A stretch of DNA of 64,000 nucleotides. It comes from Gilliamella apicola. GTDB taxonomy: Bacteria; Pseudomonadota; Gammaproteobacteria; Enterobacterales; Orbaceae. Position numbers and translations under genes: made by a program. This document shows, one piece after another, positions 1-10,115 of this stretch. The notes below the pieces were generated by a model. That model was given only the letters and a program-made list of their open reading frames with translations. It had not been told where the DNA came from and searched no databases. Where the stretch lies: NCBI RefSeq assembly GCF_000599985.1, contig NZ_CP007445.1, positions 62,001 to 126,000 on the forward strand. The letters run 5' to 3'. The first letter of the stretch is position 1, and each line of letters opens with the position of its first letter.

Positions 1-1257
1 TTGTGGCCAGAACTTGAAAAAGACCAAAAATTAACAAAGCTATTTACTGATATTGAGATGCCACTGGCTATAGTATTAGCTGAAATGGAAAGAACAGGTG
101 TATTGGTTGATGCGAAACAATTAAATGACTATTCTTATGAGTTAGCTAAACAATTAATTGAAATTGAAGCGCAACTGCAATCACTCGCTGGCGAAAAATT
201 TAATCCAGCCTCACCAAAACAGATTCAAGCGATTTTATTTGATAAACACAATTTACCTGTTTTAAAAAAGACGCCAAAAGGTGACCCTTCAACCAGCGAA
301 GAAGTATTAAGTGAACTGGCTAACGAATACGAATTACCGCGAATGATTTTGTTCTATCGTGGATTAGCTAAATTAAAAAATACTTATACTGATAAATTAC
401 CATTGATGATTAGTCCAATCGATCATCGTATTCATACTAACTATAATCAAATCGGTACTATCACGGGGCGATTATCATCTAACGATCCGAACTTACAAAA
501 TATTCCGGTACGTAATGAAGAAGGTCGACGTATTCGCCAAGCATTTATTGCGCCGAAAGGTTGTAAAATCATTTCTGCTGACTATTCACAAATTGAGTTA
601 CGTATTATGGCGCATTTGTCGCAAGATGAAAGTTTACTTAATGCTTTTGCTCATGATAAAGATATTCACCGAGTAACCGCTGGTGAAATATTAGGTAAAG
701 CTGAATCAGAAGTCACCAATGAAGAGCGAAGACGTGCTAAAGCGGTTAATTTTGGTTTAATTTATGGTATGAGTGCTTTTGGGTTATCTAAACAGATTAA
801 TATCCCTCGTAAAGAAGCGCAGTTTTACATCGATCGTTATTTTGAACGCTATCCAGGTGTTCAACAATATATGGAACAAACTCGCCAACTTGCTGCTGAG
901 CAAGGTTACGTTGAAACCTTGTCAGGTCGTCGTTTGTATCTACCTAAAATTAGATCAACTAACGGTATTGAAAAGCGTGGAGCGGAACGAGCAGCTATTA
1001 ATGCACCAATGCAAGGTACCGCGGCCGATATTATCAAAACTGCCATGATAAAAATGAGTGAGTGGATAAAAAATCAATCCGCAGATAATATTAAAATGGT
1101 GATGCAAGTACACGATGAATTAGTATTTGAAGTAAAAGATGCGTTTGTTGAGCAATATTGTACAGAAATTAAAAAGATTATGGAAAATTGTTATCAGTTA
1201 TCTGTACCTTTAAAAGTCGATGTCGGTATCGGCAATAACTGGGATGAGGCGCATTAA
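1..1257 (+). CDS. polA: DNA polymerase I, C-terminal part (partial)
   Basis: This is the 3' end of polA, cut by the window edge; 418 residues remain of a protein normally about 930 long, so the 5' nuclease domain lies outside and only the end of the 3'-5' exonuclease-like region may be included. The polymerase domain is intact. Motif A is [17 protein letters not shown] (near residue 195). Motif B, the O helix, is [18 protein letters not shown] (near 245). Motif C is [10 protein letters not shown] (near 370), with the catalytic Asp. The enzyme fills gaps in excision repair and replaces Okazaki primers. The first codon in the window is not the true start. It is followed by a terminator hairpin that contains one copy of the 43-bp repeat. 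Confidence 0.97.
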   Translation: MWPELEKDQKLTKLFTDIEMPLAIVLAEMERTGVLVDAKQLNDYSYELAKQLIEIEAQLQSLAGEKFNPASPKQIQAILFDKHNLPVLKKTPKGDPSTSEEVLSELANEYELPRMILFYRGLAKLKNTYTDKLPLMISPIDHRIHTNYNQIGTITGRLSSNDPNLQNIPVRNEEGRRIRQAFIAPKGCKIISADYSQIELRIMAHLSQDESLLNAFAHDKDIHRVTAGEILGKAESEVTNEERRRAKAVNFGLIYGMSAFGLSKQINIPRKEAQFYIDRYFERYPGVQQYMEQTRQLAAEQGYVETLSGRRLYLPKIRSTNGIEKRGAERAAINAPMQGTAADIIKTAMIKMSEWIKNQSADNIKMVMQVHDELVFEVKDAFVEQYCTEIKKIMENCYQLSVPLKVDVGIGNNWDEAH

Positions 1258-1273
1258 TTATTCAAAATACAAA

Positions 1274-1326
1274 GGTTAAGTATCAATGTTTTATACTCAA
1301 ACGTATGCTTAACCTCAAACTTTTTT
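1274..1326 (+). terminator. Terminator of polA
   Basis: GGTTAAG (1274-1280) pairs with CTTAACC (1308-1314), with a small inner ATAC/GTAT stem, and TTTTTT follows at 1321-1326. It starts 16 bases after the polA stop. Its right half is a copy of the dispersed 43-bp element. Confidence 0.7.
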
Positions 1327-1331
1327 ACAAG
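1289..1331 (+). repeat. 43-bp 3'-end element, copy 1
   Basis: In the direction of polA this copy starts TTTTATACTCAAACGTAT and ends AACCTCAAACTTTTTTACAA, separated by five bases. It matches the copies after lysS, tyrA and csdA with only a few substitutions. All copies lie 0 to 45 bases after a stop codon and have the same orientation relative to that gene. Confidence 0.85.
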
Positions 1332-1455
1332 TTAGTTATTAATTTTCTAACATTAACATGACTATTGCCGAAACCTTTTAGCGTGTTAGAATAAGCAACT
1401 AAAATGAATTTATATCAAAAAGTTATTCTATTAATTGATATTGTCAAAATAAAAA

Positions 1456-1490
1456 GAGCGCAAATGATAACCTTAATAGTATCGGCGCTC
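1456..1490 (+). promoter_or_regulatory. Leader hairpin upstream of gltX
   Basis: GAGCGC (1456-1461) pairs with GCGCTC (1485-1490), with an inner GATA/TATC pairing. The hairpin ends 26 bases before the gltX ATG and is followed by a T-rich stretch, so it could attenuate transcription into gltX or be a late terminator. No leader peptide or known riboswitch is evident. Confidence 0.4.
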
Positions 1491-1516
1491 ATTTCTGTTA
1501 TTATTAGGATTATTTC

Positions 1517-2947
1517 ATGAAAATTAAAACCCGTTTTGCACCTAGCCCAACAGGCTATTTACATGTAGGTGGTGCACGTACAGCGCTTTACTCTTGGCTC
1601 TATACTCGTCATGCAAAAGGTGCGTTTGTATTACGTATTGAAGATACTGATCTTGAGCGTTCAACACCAGAAGCGATTGAAGCGATTATGGAAGGTATGA
1701 ATTGGTTAAAATTGTCATGGGATGAAGGCCCTTATTATCAAACTAAACGTTTTGATCGCTACAATCAAGTTATTGATGAAATGTTAGCTAAAGGTACCGC
1801 TTATCGTTGTTACTGTTCGAAAGAACGTCTTGAAAAATTACGTGAAGAGCAAATGGCGAAAGGTGAAAAAGCTCGCTATGACGGTCATTGTCGTTGTGAT
1901 GAACTACAAAAACAGCACTCACATACAAAACCGCATGTTGTCCGTTTTGCTAATCCAGTAGATGGTGTAGTTGTTTTTAATGATTTGATCCGTGGTCCAA
2001 TTGAAATTGCTAATAAAGAGCTTGATGATCTAATTATTCGTCGTACTGATGGTTCTCCAACTTATAACTTTTGTGTTGTTGTTGATGACTGGGATATGGA
2101 AATCACCCATGTTATTCGTGGTGAAGATCATATCAATAATACGCCTCGCCAAATTAATATTTTAAAAGCATTGGGGGCGCCACTGCCTGAATATGGGCAC
2201 GTATCAATGATTTTAGGTGATGATGGACAAAAATTGTCTAAACGTCATGGTGCAGTAAGCGTGATGCAATACCGTGATGATGGTTATTTGCCAGAGGCAT
2301 TACTGAACTATTTAGTTCGTCTTGGTTGGTCTCATGGTGATCAAGAGATATTTTCAGTGCCAGAAATGATTGATTTCTTCTCACTAGATGCAGTAAGTAA
2401 GTCTGCAAGTGCATTTAATACTGAAAAATTACTTTGGTTAAATCACCATTATATTAATCATTTAGACGCTGATTATGTTGCTCAGCATTTAGTTTGGCAT
2501 ATGAATCAACAGGGCTATGATTTATCACAAGGCCCAGATCTTATTACAATTATTAAGTTATTCGGTGAACGTTGCAAAACACTAAAAGAGATGGCTCAAT
2601 CGTGTGCTTATTGCTATCAAGATTTTTCTGATTTTGATGCTGATGCTGCAAAAAAACACCTACGCCCTGTCGCTAAAGAGCCTCTAGAAAACATCCGAGC
2701 AAAAATTGAAGCTATTGCTGATTTTGATTGGGAAATTCATAAAATCCATGAAGTTATTGAAGCAACGGCTACTGAGCTTGAAATTGGTATGGGTAAAATA
2801 GGTATGCCACTTCGTGTTGCGGTAACAGGTATTGGTCAATCACCATCTGTTGATGCAACGGTATTTGCTGTTGGTAAAAAACGCACGCTAGCAAGAATCG
2901 ATAAAGCACTAGCATATATTAATCAGCGAGAGCAAACACTCGCATAA
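1517..2947 (+). CDS. gltX: Glutamate--tRNA ligase
   Basis: Charges tRNA-Glu with glutamate in the cytoplasm. It is 476 residues long, against about 471 in E. coli. The class I signature [12 protein letters not shown] (the HIGH region) is at residues 16-27 and the KMSKS-equivalent KLSKR is near residue 238. A Cys/His cluster ([11 protein letters not shown]...CRCDE) near residues 98-130 is the zinc-binding insertion of gammaproteobacterial GluRS. It stands alone, with its own terminator and a hairpin in the leader. The start ATG gives the conserved N-terminus [18 protein letters not shown]. Confidence 0.97.
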   Translation: MKIKTRFAPSPTGYLHVGGARTALYSWLYTRHAKGAFVLRIEDTDLERSTPEAIEAIMEGMNWLKLSWDEGPYYQTKRFDRYNQVIDEMLAKGTAYRCYCSKERLEKLREEQMAKGEKARYDGHCRCDELQKQHSHTKPHVVRFANPVDGVVVFNDLIRGPIEIANKELDDLIIRRTDGSPTYNFCVVVDDWDMEITHVIRGEDHINNTPRQINILKALGAPLPEYGHVSMILGDDGQKLSKRHGAVSVMQYRDDGYLPEALLNYLVRLGWSHGDQEIFSVPEMIDFFSLDAVSKSASAFNTEKLLWLNHHYINHLDADYVAQHLVWHMNQQGYDLSQGPDLITIIKLFGERCKTLKEMAQSCAYCYQDFSDFDADAAKKHLRPVAKEPLENIRAKIEAIADFDWEIHKIHEVIEATATELEIGMGKIGMPLRVAVTGIGQSPSVDATVFAVGKKRTLARIDKALAYINQREQTLA

Positions 2948-2954
2948 CCATCCT

Positions 2955-2985
2955 ATTATTGCCGGATGATTCCGGCAATAATTTT
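2955..2985 (+). terminator. Terminator of gltX
   Basis: Perfect 11-bp stem: ATTATTGCCGG (2955-2965) with CCGGCAATAAT (2972-2982), loop ATGATT, then TTT. An ATG lies inside the loop, which is why an open frame for ydbH appears to begin here. Confidence 0.85.
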
Positions 2986-3004
2986 AGTTAAGTTGAGAAC
3001 GAAT

Positions 3005-4618
3005 ATGGCTCGTTTAAAAAAACGCTATTGGCTTTCACTCAGTATTTTAATATTTATCACGATACTTGGTCTATTGGGTTGGCGTTATTGGCAAGAATTT
3101 AAACAAGAGTATGGATTCTCAATAAACTGGCAAGGTGCTCATATTAACCTATCTGGTCTTTCATTTGATCAATTGATTGTTAATAAAGAGGCGCAATTTA
3201 CAGTTACGGCTAAAGATGTGGTGATCTCTTGGTCAAAACTATCAGCCCAAAATCTTAATATTGATTGGCAATCAAGTGATAGCAAAATCGCCACTGATAA
3301 TACCAAAAATATTGTTGAAACCGCATCTGAAAAGCAAAATCAATCGGGGTTTGATTATTCATTTATACCAACCATTGTTTATTGGTTACCATCGACGATC
3401 GATATAAACTCCTTGCGAGTTTATGAACAAAATCAAGAGCTTTTTGATGTTAAAATTACAGCAACGAAGCAGCAACAAGCTATTCATCTGGACGTATCGA
3501 CAAATAATCAATATATTGCTAATCTTTCGGCCACATTATTATTCAATCAAAATGATTTGCGTGTTGATATCCAAAATGGTGTTTTAACCACTACTTTAAA
3601 TCAGTTTGGTATTGAAAACGGCAAAATATTACTGCCGTTCACGGGTTGGATCACCAATAATCGATTTGAATTAACTAATTCTGGCAATGCCTCAGTAACT
3701 ATAGAGAAAGCGAATTTATCTGACGATTCTATATTTAGCCAATTAAATGGAGCGTTAACTTTTAAAGTGCAATCTCCAATTCCAGTTGAACCTAAACAAA
3801 TATTAGCTACAGCTAAATTAAATCTTAATAAATTCAACGGTATTTACAAAAATAGTGAAATAAATTCTGCTACGGGTAATATCAATATTGATATAAAAAA
3901 TAAACAATTTACAGTTTCAGTGCCAACACTCAATATACAAGAGATAAATATGGGGATCGCATTACAACAGGTAAAATTGTCTGGTAGTTATACGGCATCG
4001 TTTAATTCACCAAATAACGGTACGATTATCTGGAAAAAGGCACAAGCGGATATTTTTTCAGGCTCTATATTTCTTGAAGCCAGTAGATTGAATTTAGCAA
4101 AATTACCTCAACAATTTAATTTAAGGTTAAAACAGATACAATTAAAAGATATTTTCGCTACATATCCAGCTGAAGGACTGGCTGGTGAGGGTGCTATTGA
4201 TGGGTTATTACCTATTACATTATTATCTGTGAATAAAAAAGAAGGTGTAACTTTTAAGCCGATAATTAAAAAAGGACAGCTAACCACAACTAATCAAGGC
4301 TATTTACAGTTTGAAAATTCAGCTTTAAAAAATTATGCTAAAAGTAATCCTAATATGAAAATACTCACAGATATTATTAAAAATTTTCATTATACTAAAC
4401 TGGATGGAACGGTTGATTATGCTGATGATGTTGCTAAATTAGGGCTTCATATCCAAGGACATAATTTAGATGTTGAAGATGGCAAAGCCGTCAATTTAAA
4501 TGTAACATTAGAAGAAAACATCGCCAAGCTGCTAATGAGTTTACAATTATCAGATCAAATAAGCGAACCAATTCGTAAACGTATTGAAGCGAATTTAAAA
4601 AAGGAATCTGCAAAATAA
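3005..4618 (+). CDS. ydbH: YdbH-like AsmA-family intermembrane lipid transport protein (short form)
   Basis: Probable YdbH, a bridge-like protein of the AsmA/TamB/YhdP group that works with the lipoprotein YnbE to move phospholipid toward the outer membrane. The N-terminus has a basic patch and one membrane helix (YWLSLSILIFITILGLLGW), followed by a long beta-rich periplasmic region. The C-terminal part contains the dicarboxylate-transport-like segment common to YdbH (around GEGAIDGLLPITLL). At 537 residues it is clearly shorter than E. coli YdbH (near 880). The ATG at 3005 is chosen because the in-frame ATG at 2966 sits inside the gltX terminator loop. Identification rests on weak sequence likeness plus the diagnostic ynbE-ydbL order. 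Confidence 0.8.
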   Translation: MARLKKRYWLSLSILIFITILGLLGWRYWQEFKQEYGFSINWQGAHINLSGLSFDQLIVNKEAQFTVTAKDVVISWSKLSAQNLNIDWQSSDSKIATDNTKNIVETASEKQNQSGFDYSFIPTIVYWLPSTIDINSLRVYEQNQELFDVKITATKQQQAIHLDVSTNNQYIANLSATLLFNQNDLRVDIQNGVLTTTLNQFGIENGKILLPFTGWITNNRFELTNSGNASVTIEKANLSDDSIFSQLNGALTFKVQSPIPVEPKQILATAKLNLNKFNGIYKNSEINSATGNINIDIKNKQFTVSVPTLNIQEINMGIALQQVKLSGSYTASFNSPNNGTIIWKKAQADIFSGSIFLEASRLNLAKLPQQFNLRLKQIQLKDIFATYPAEGLAGEGAIDGLLPITLLSVNKKEGVTFKPIIKKGQLTTTNQGYLQFENSALKNYAKSNPNMKILTDIIKNFHYTKLDGTVDYADDVAKLGLHIQGHNLDVEDGKAVNLNVTLEENIAKLLMSLQLSDQISEPIRKRIEANLKKESAK

Positions 4619-4629
4619 GAGGTCATTTT

Positions 4630-4815
4630 ATGATACGACAAGTTATTGCAATAATGATATTAGGTAGTGTGTTAATAGGATGTTCGCCAACGGTTAAAGT
4701 GCAAACGCCAAGCGAACCTATTAATATTAATTTAAATGTAAAAATCGATCATGAAATTAATATTAAAGTGGATAAAGCATTAGACAATATTATCAATAAA
4801 TCTGGATTATATTAA
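4630..4815 (+). CDS. ynbE: YnbE-like lipoprotein
   Basis: Small lipoprotein of 61 residues. A hydrophobic signal peptide ends in the lipobox LIGC (Cys18), after which the mature chain is about 44 residues with repeated short beta-type stretches (INLNVKIDHEINIKV). E. coli YnbE is the outer-membrane partner that polymerises and docks with YdbH. It begins 11 bases after the ydbH stop, so it is in the same operon. Confidence 0.88.
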   Translation: MIRQVIAIMILGSVLIGCSPTVKVQTPSEPININLNVKIDHEINIKVDKALDNIINKSGLY

Positions 4816-4926
4816 AAAGTAAAATTTTATTAATGCATTATTTATGGTAAGAAGATAGCAAAGATGACTAAAAATCTTTTGTTACTTTCAAATTCAATAA
4901 TAAAAAGTATGATTAAGGAGTGTGCT

Positions 4927-5271
4927 ATGAGTTTCTATAAAAAAGTGACAATAGCTTTATTTACTGCTGTTTTATCTTTTTCTGTATCAGCACTGACTTT
5001 GGACCAAGCCATCGATTCGCTAAGCCAAGCCAAAGCGCAAGGATTAGTAGGAGAACAAGCAGATGGTTACTTAGGTGTAGTAAAAAATGAAGGTAATGCC
5101 AGTGAGATTGCAAATTTAATTAATCAAGCTCGCAAAGCACAGTACCAAAAAGTTTCTGCTGAAAGTAATGTTCCATTAAATGAAGTAGAAAATCGAGCTG
5201 GTAGTAAAGCGCAAGACAAAACACCAGCAGGTCAATATATAAAGCAGCAAGGTCAATGGCAAAAGAAATAA
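4927..5271 (+). CDS. ydbL: YdbL-like periplasmic protein (DUF1318)
   Basis: Third gene of the ydbH-ynbE-ydbL operon. YdbL is a secreted protein thought to modulate the YdbH-YnbE bridge. The ATG at 4927 is preferred over the one at 4864. It has the strong ribosome site AAGGAG six bases upstream, and the product then begins with a clean signal peptide (MSFYKKVTIALFTAVLSFSVSA). The mature part holds the family pattern LTLDQAIDSLSQAKAQGLVGE and GYLGVV. Length 114 residues, close to the family norm of about 108. Confidence 0.87.
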   Translation: MSFYKKVTIALFTAVLSFSVSALTLDQAIDSLSQAKAQGLVGEQADGYLGVVKNEGNASEIANLINQARKAQYQKVSAESNVPLNEVENRAGSKAQDKTPAGQYIKQQGQWQKK

Positions 5272-5489
5272 TTGTGATCTTTTTGCAATGATAGGAAAAG
5301 CATAACGATATTGTACTTTAATTGTGTATCAATAATGTGTATGCTGTTTATTTAGAATTTTGCTCACATTCATTCTTTTGAAAAGAGCATAATTACCAAT
5401 AACAACAAATGATATGAATATTTTCATACAGATAGTTAGTTTTTACTTGTAAATTGTATCGCTTAGGCGATTTTAAATGGAGAAAATCA

Positions 5490-7163
5490 ATGTGTTCGAT
5501 TTTAGGTATTCTTGATATAAAATCAGATCCAGAACAACTACGAACAAAAGCATTAGAGCTATCAAGTCTACAGCGTCATCGTGGTCCTGATTGGTCTGGT
5601 ATTTTTGCTTCTGATAAAGCTATTTTAGCTCATGAACGTTTATCAATTGTAGATGTTAATACAGGATCTCAGCCACTTTATAATAAAGATAAAACTTTAG
5701 TTTTAGCAGTCAATGGCGAAATTTATAATCATCAAGAACTCCGAAATCAGTACAAAGATCGTTATGAATTTCAAACAGGTTCTGACTGTGAAGTAATCTT
5801 AGCCCTTTATCAAGAAAAAGGTATCCATTGTCTTGATGAATTACAAGGGATGTTTGCTTTTATCCTTTATGACATCAATAAAGGCACTTATTTCATTGGT
5901 CGTGATCACATCGGCATTATCCCTATGTATATGGGATATGATGAAAACGGTACATTTTATGTTGCTTCAGAAATGAAAGCATTAGTACCAGTTTGTAAAA
6001 CCATTGAAGCTTTCCCTCCTGGAAGTTATTTATCTAGTACTGAAGGTGAAATTAAAACCTATTACCAACGTGACTGGATGGACTACGAAAATGTAAAAGA
6101 TAACAAGACCGATATTAATGCGCTACGTATTGCTTTAGAAGAGTCTGTTAAAAGCCATCTTATGTCTGATGTGCCTTACGGCGTGTTATTATCTGGCGGT
6201 CTTGACTCCTCAGTTATTTCTGCAATCACCAAAAAATTCTCAGCGCGTCGTGTTGAAGATCATGAAAAATCTGAAGCATGGTGGCCACAGTTACACTCAT
6301 TTGCAGTAGGTTTAAAAGGTGCGCCAGATTTGAAAGCCGCGCAAGCTGTTGCTGACCATTTAGGCACCGTTCATCACGAAATTAACTTTACTATTCAAGA
6401 AGGTATTGATGCGATTCGCGATGTCATTTACTACATCGAAACTTACGATGTAACAACCATTCGTGCTTCAACGCCAATGTATTTAATGGCGCGTAAGATC
6501 AAAGCAATGGGTATAAAAATGGTTCTATCAGGCGAAGGCGCCGATGAAGTATTTGGTGGTTATTTGTATTTCCATAAAGCGCCAAATGCAAAAGAGTTCC
6601 ATGAAGAAACCGTTCGTAAATTAGCTGCGTTACATATGTATGATTGTGCACGGGCAAATAAAGCTATGGCAGCTTGGGGTGTTGAGGCTCGGGTACCATT
6701 CTTAGATAAAAAATTCTTAGATGTAGCGATGCGCATTAATCCAAAAGATAAAATGTGTGGCAGCAACGGTAAAATGGAAAAACACATTGTTCGTGAAGCA
6801 TTTGAATCTTATTTACCTGCATCAGTAGTTTGGCGTCAAAAAGAACAATTCTCTGACGGTGTTGGTTATAGCTGGATTGATACATTAAAAGAGATTGCTG
6901 AAAGCAAGATTACTGATCAACAACTAGAAAATGCAAAATTCCGCTTCCCTTACAATACGCCTGCATCGAAAGAAGCATACATGTATCGTGAAATTTTTGA
7001 TGAATTATTCCCAGTTGAAAGTGCTGCTCATTGTGTACCGGGTGGTCCAACTGTTGCATGTTCAACGGCTAAAGCAATTGAATGGGATGAATCATTTAAA
7101 AACTTAAACGATCCATCAGGCCGAGCGGCGGTTGGTGTGCATAATGATGCTTATAAAAAATAA
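5490..7163 (+). CDS. asnB: Asparagine synthase B (glutamine-hydrolysing)
   Basis: Makes asparagine from aspartate, ATP and glutamine. The ATG at 5490 gives MCSILGI, placing the catalytic Cys at position 2 as required for the class II glutaminase domain; the upstream in-frame ATG at 5454 would bury it. The synthetase domain carries the ATP pyrophosphatase loop LSGGLDSSV (near residue 231) and LSGEGADEVFGGY (near 343). Length is 557 residues, near E. coli AsnB (554). It is monocistronic with a strong terminator. Confidence 0.97.
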   Translation: MCSILGILDIKSDPEQLRTKALELSSLQRHRGPDWSGIFASDKAILAHERLSIVDVNTGSQPLYNKDKTLVLAVNGEIYNHQELRNQYKDRYEFQTGSDCEVILALYQEKGIHCLDELQGMFAFILYDINKGTYFIGRDHIGIIPMYMGYDENGTFYVASEMKALVPVCKTIEAFPPGSYLSSTEGEIKTYYQRDWMDYENVKDNKTDINALRIALEESVKSHLMSDVPYGVLLSGGLDSSVISAITKKFSARRVEDHEKSEAWWPQLHSFAVGLKGAPDLKAAQAVADHLGTVHHEINFTIQEGIDAIRDVIYYIETYDVTTIRASTPMYLMARKIKAMGIKMVLSGEGADEVFGGYLYFHKAPNAKEFHEETVRKLAALHMYDCARANKAMAAWGVEARVPFLDKKFLDVAMRINPKDKMCGSNGKMEKHIVREAFESYLPASVVWRQKEQFSDGVGYSWIDTLKEIAESKITDQQLENAKFRFPYNTPASKEAYMYREIFDELFPVESAAHCVPGGPTVACSTAKAIEWDESFKNLNDPSGRAAVGVHNDAYKK

Positions 7164-7191
7164 TCGGCTTTAATTGCTTTTATTAAGTATA

Positions 7192-7217
7192 AAAAAACGG
7201 GGACATTTCCCCGTTTT
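7192..7217. terminator. Bidirectional terminator between asnB and satP
   Basis: AAAACGGGG (7194-7202) pairs with CCCCGTTTT (7209-7217) around loop ACATTT. An A-run on the left and a T-run on the right let it serve the two convergent genes. Confidence 0.9.
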
Positions 7218-7260
7218 CATTGCTCACTTAATAGAGTCGTTGTATGACTGCTTAATTTTA

Positions 7261-7839
7261 TTAATGCGCTGCGCCTTTAGGTGCGCCAATAGGCAAAATA
7301 GTACGGCCGAATTGTTCGTTAATTACTTCTGCCATTGCCAAATAAATTGCACTTGCACCACAAATAATACCTTCAAATCCAGCGATATGAATAATGCCAT
7401 GATCACCTGAGATATTACCAATTGCTAATAGAGCAAATAATAGTGTTAGGCTTGCAAAAACAAATTGTAATGCACGATTGCCTTTTAAGGTACCAATAAA
7501 CATAAAACCAGTGAAAATTCCCCATAAAGCAAGGAAAATACCTACAAATGTTGCATCAGAAGGTGCTGTTGCTGGTGAAGTAGGTAAATACCAAATGCCA
7601 ACTAATGCGATCCAAAAGAAACCATAAGAAGTAAACGCGGTTGTTCCAAACGTATTGCCTTTGCGGAATTCTAAAATACCAGCAATAACTTGTGCAAGAC
7701 CACCATAAAAAATACCCATTGAGACAATCACAGTCATAACAGGAAAAAATCCTGCATTATGAATATTTAATAAAATTGTTGTCATTCCAAATCCCATTAA
7801 ACCTAAAGGGCCAGGATTGGCAAGTTTTGTTTGTTCCAT
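7261..7839 (-). CDS. satP: Acetate/succinate uptake transporter (GPR1/FUN34/YaaH family)
   Basis: Inner-membrane transporter of short carboxylic acids. The family signature NPGPLGLMGFGMTTILLNIHN is at residues 8-28 and six hydrophobic helices follow. Length is 192 residues, against 188 for E. coli SatP. It faces asnB and shares its terminator, and its start lies 230 bases from dnaK, which is transcribed in the opposite direction. Confidence 0.93.
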   Translation of the reverse strand: MEQTKLANPGPLGLMGFGMTTILLNIHNAGFFPVMTVIVSMGIFYGGLAQVIAGILEFRKGNTFGTTAFTSYGFFWIALVGIWYLPTSPATAPSDATFVGIFLALWGIFTGFMFIGTLKGNRALQFVFASLTLLFALLAIGNISGDHGIIHIAGFEGIICGASAIYLAMAEVINEQFGRTILPIGAPKGAAH

Positions 7840-8005
7840 AAAGATCCTATAAATTAAGTTTTACTATAAAAAAAGAGCGGCAATAATAAGTGCAGAGAAT
7901 CTAGCAATCAAGATAAATTAAAAAATTTTTATATTGCCACTTGATATTAACAATATTGTTCCCATTTATGTTGAAACAAAAATATTCCTTTGTATAAATT
8001 TAAAG

Positions 8006-8034
8006 CTTGAAAATTAAAATTTAAGACTTATATA
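8006..8034 (+). promoter_or_regulatory. Candidate heat-shock (sigma-32) promoter of dnaK
   Basis: CTTGAAA at 8006-8012 matches the sigma-32 -35 element. CTTATATA at 8027-8034, after a 14-base spacer, is a weaker match to the CCCCATnT -10. It lies 38 bases before the dnaK ATG. The -10 is poor by E. coli standards, but the spacing and position fit. Confidence 0.45.
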
Positions 8035-8071
8035 CAAGAAATAAAATACAGGTTTTGAGGAGACAAAGATT

Positions 8072-9988
8072 ATGGGTAAAATTATTGGTATCGATTTAGG
8101 TACAACAAATTCATGTGTTGCAGTGATGGACAATGGGCAAGCAAAAGTATTAGAAAATGCAGAAGGTGATCGTACAACCCCTTCCATTATTGCTTATACA
8201 CAAGATGGTGAAATTTTAGTTGGTCAACCAGCAAAACGCCAAGCAGTAACAAATCCACAAAATACATTATTTGCTATTAAACGTTTAATTGGTCGTCGTT
8301 TTGAAGATGCTGAAGTACAACGTGATGTAGGTATTATGCCATACAAAATTGTAAAAGCTGACAACGGCGATGCGTGGGTTGATGTTAAAGGTCAAAAAAT
8401 TGCTCCACCACAAATCTCTGCTGAAGTATTAAAGAAAATGAAAAAAACAGCAGAAGATTATCTTGGTGAAGCAGTTACTGAAGCAGTTATCACTGTTCCA
8501 GCTTATTTCAATGATGCTCAACGTCAAGCAACAAAAGATGCTGGTCGTATTGCTGGTTTAGATGTTAAACGTATCATTAACGAACCAACAGCAGCAGCGC
8601 TTGCTTATGGTTTAGATAAAGATGTGGGTAACCGCACTATCGCCGTATATGACCTTGGTGGTGGTACATTCGATATTTCAATTATCGAAATTGATGATGT
8701 TGATGGTGAAAAAACGTTTGAAGTATTAGCAACCAATGGTGATACTCACTTAGGTGGTGAAGACTTTGACTCTCGTTTAATTAACTACTTAGTTGATGAA
8801 TTTAAACGTGAACAAGGTTTCGATCTTAAAAATGATCCACTTGCAATGCAACGTTTAAAAGAAGCAGCTGAAAAAGCGAAAATTGAATTATCATCAGCAC
8901 AACAAACTGATATCAACTTACCATATATCACTGCTGATGCAACTGGACCAAAACATTTAAATATTAAAGTAACACGTGCAAAACTTGAATCTTTAGTAGA
9001 AGATTTAGTTAAACGTTCAATGGATCCAGTTAAAACTGCTTTACAAGATGCTGGTCTTTCTGTATCTGATATTAAAGATGTAATTTTAGTCGGCGGTCAA
9101 ACACGTATGCCAATGGTGCAAAAAGCGGTTGCTGACTTCTTTGGTAAAGAACCACGTAAAGATGTAAACCCTGATGAAGCTGTTGCAGTTGGTGCTGCAG
9201 TACAAGGTGGTGTACTTGGTGGTGATGTTAAAGATGTATTATTACTTGACGTAACACCATTATCACTTGGTATTGAAACTATGGGTGGTGTAATGACTAC
9301 CTTAATTGAGAAAAACACAACTATCCCAACTAAACATAGTCAAGTGTTCTCAACAGCTGAAGATAACCAATCAGCAGTAACTATCCATGTGTTACAAGGT
9401 GAACGTAAACGTGCTAGTGATAATAAATCATTAGGTCAATTTAACCTTGATGGTATTCAAGCTGCACCTCGTGGTATGCCACAAATTGAAGTTACTTTTG
9501 ATATCGACGCTGACGGTATCTTACATGTATCAGCGAAAGACAAAAATACGGGTCGTGAACAAAACATTACTATTAAGGCTTCTTCTGGTTTAAGTGAAGA
9601 AGAGATTCAAAAAATGGTAAATGATGCTGAAGCAAATGCCGATGCTGACCGTAAATTTGAAGAGTTAGCTCAAGTGCGTAACCAAGCGGATCATCTTGTT
9701 CACTCAACTCGTAAAAAAGTGACAGAAGCTGGTGATCAACTATCAGCAGATGATAAAAAAGCGATTGAAGATGCAGTAAGCGCTTTAGAAGTTGCTGCTC
9801 GCGGTGAAGATAAAGCTGAAATTGAAGCAAAAATCAATGCATTGATGGAAGCATCTAAAAAATTGCTTGAATTAGAACAACAACAAGCTCAAGCTGGTCA
9901 ATCTGCAAACCAAGCAAACAGCGGTTCTGCGGCGCAAGATGATGTTGTTGATGCTGATTTTAAAGAAGTTGATGACGAGAAAAAATAA
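8072..9988 (+). CDS. dnaK: Molecular chaperone DnaK (Hsp70)
   Basis: Major cytoplasmic Hsp70. The nucleotide-binding domain starts with [13 protein letters not shown] and contains [13 protein letters not shown] (phosphate 2 loop) and [12 protein letters not shown]. The linker [15 protein letters not shown] precedes the substrate-binding domain. The C-terminus ends with the acidic EEVD-like tail [15 protein letters not shown]. Length is 638 residues, as in E. coli. A strong ribosome site (GAGGAG, 8057-8062) precedes it. dnaJ follows after a gap that contains a hairpin. Confidence 0.98.
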   Translation: MGKIIGIDLGTTNSCVAVMDNGQAKVLENAEGDRTTPSIIAYTQDGEILVGQPAKRQAVTNPQNTLFAIKRLIGRRFEDAEVQRDVGIMPYKIVKADNGDAWVDVKGQKIAPPQISAEVLKKMKKTAEDYLGEAVTEAVITVPAYFNDAQRQATKDAGRIAGLDVKRIINEPTAAALAYGLDKDVGNRTIAVYDLGGGTFDISIIEIDDVDGEKTFEVLATNGDTHLGGEDFDSRLINYLVDEFKREQGFDLKNDPLAMQRLKEAAEKAKIELSSAQQTDINLPYITADATGPKHLNIKVTRAKLESLVEDLVKRSMDPVKTALQDAGLSVSDIKDVILVGGQTRMPMVQKAVADFFGKEPRKDVNPDEAVAVGAAVQGGVLGGDVKDVLLLDVTPLSLGIETMGGVMTTLIEKNTTIPTKHSQVFSTAEDNQSAVTIHVLQGERKRASDNKSLGQFNLDGIQAAPRGMPQIEVTFDIDADGILHVSAKDKNTGREQNITIKASSGLSEEEIQKMVNDAEANADADRKFEELAQVRNQADHLVHSTRKKVTEAGDQLSADDKKAIEDAVSALEVAARGEDKAEIEAKINALMEASKKLLELEQQQAQAGQSANQANSGSAAQDDVVDADFKEVDDEKK

Positions 9989-10050
9989 TAAGCATTAATA
10001 AAAATGTTTTTTAATGAGTTATTTCAACGAGTTTTAAACATGTAACACAT

Positions 10051-10082
10051 TAAACGGGCGCGAGGTAACTCAAGCCCGTTTA
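10051..10082 (+). terminator. Hairpin between dnaK and dnaJ (possible partial terminator)
   Basis: TAAACGGGC (10051-10059) pairs perfectly with GCCCGTTTA (10074-10082). The stem is GC-rich but no long T-run follows, so it may reduce rather than stop read-through into dnaJ, or stabilise the dnaK message end. Confidence 0.6.
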
Positions 10083-10115
10083 GTTGTTTATGTTATGATA
10101 AAATAAAGGTTAATT

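Noticed and set aside
2966..3004. Upstream in-frame start for ydbH
   Set aside because: The ATG lies in the loop of the gltX terminator and has no ribosome site; the ATG at 3005 begins the usual basic and membrane segment.
9573..9830. Open frames antisense to dnaK and to other long genes
   Set aside because: They follow the codon pattern of the real gene on the other strand and lack ribosome sites and recognisable products.
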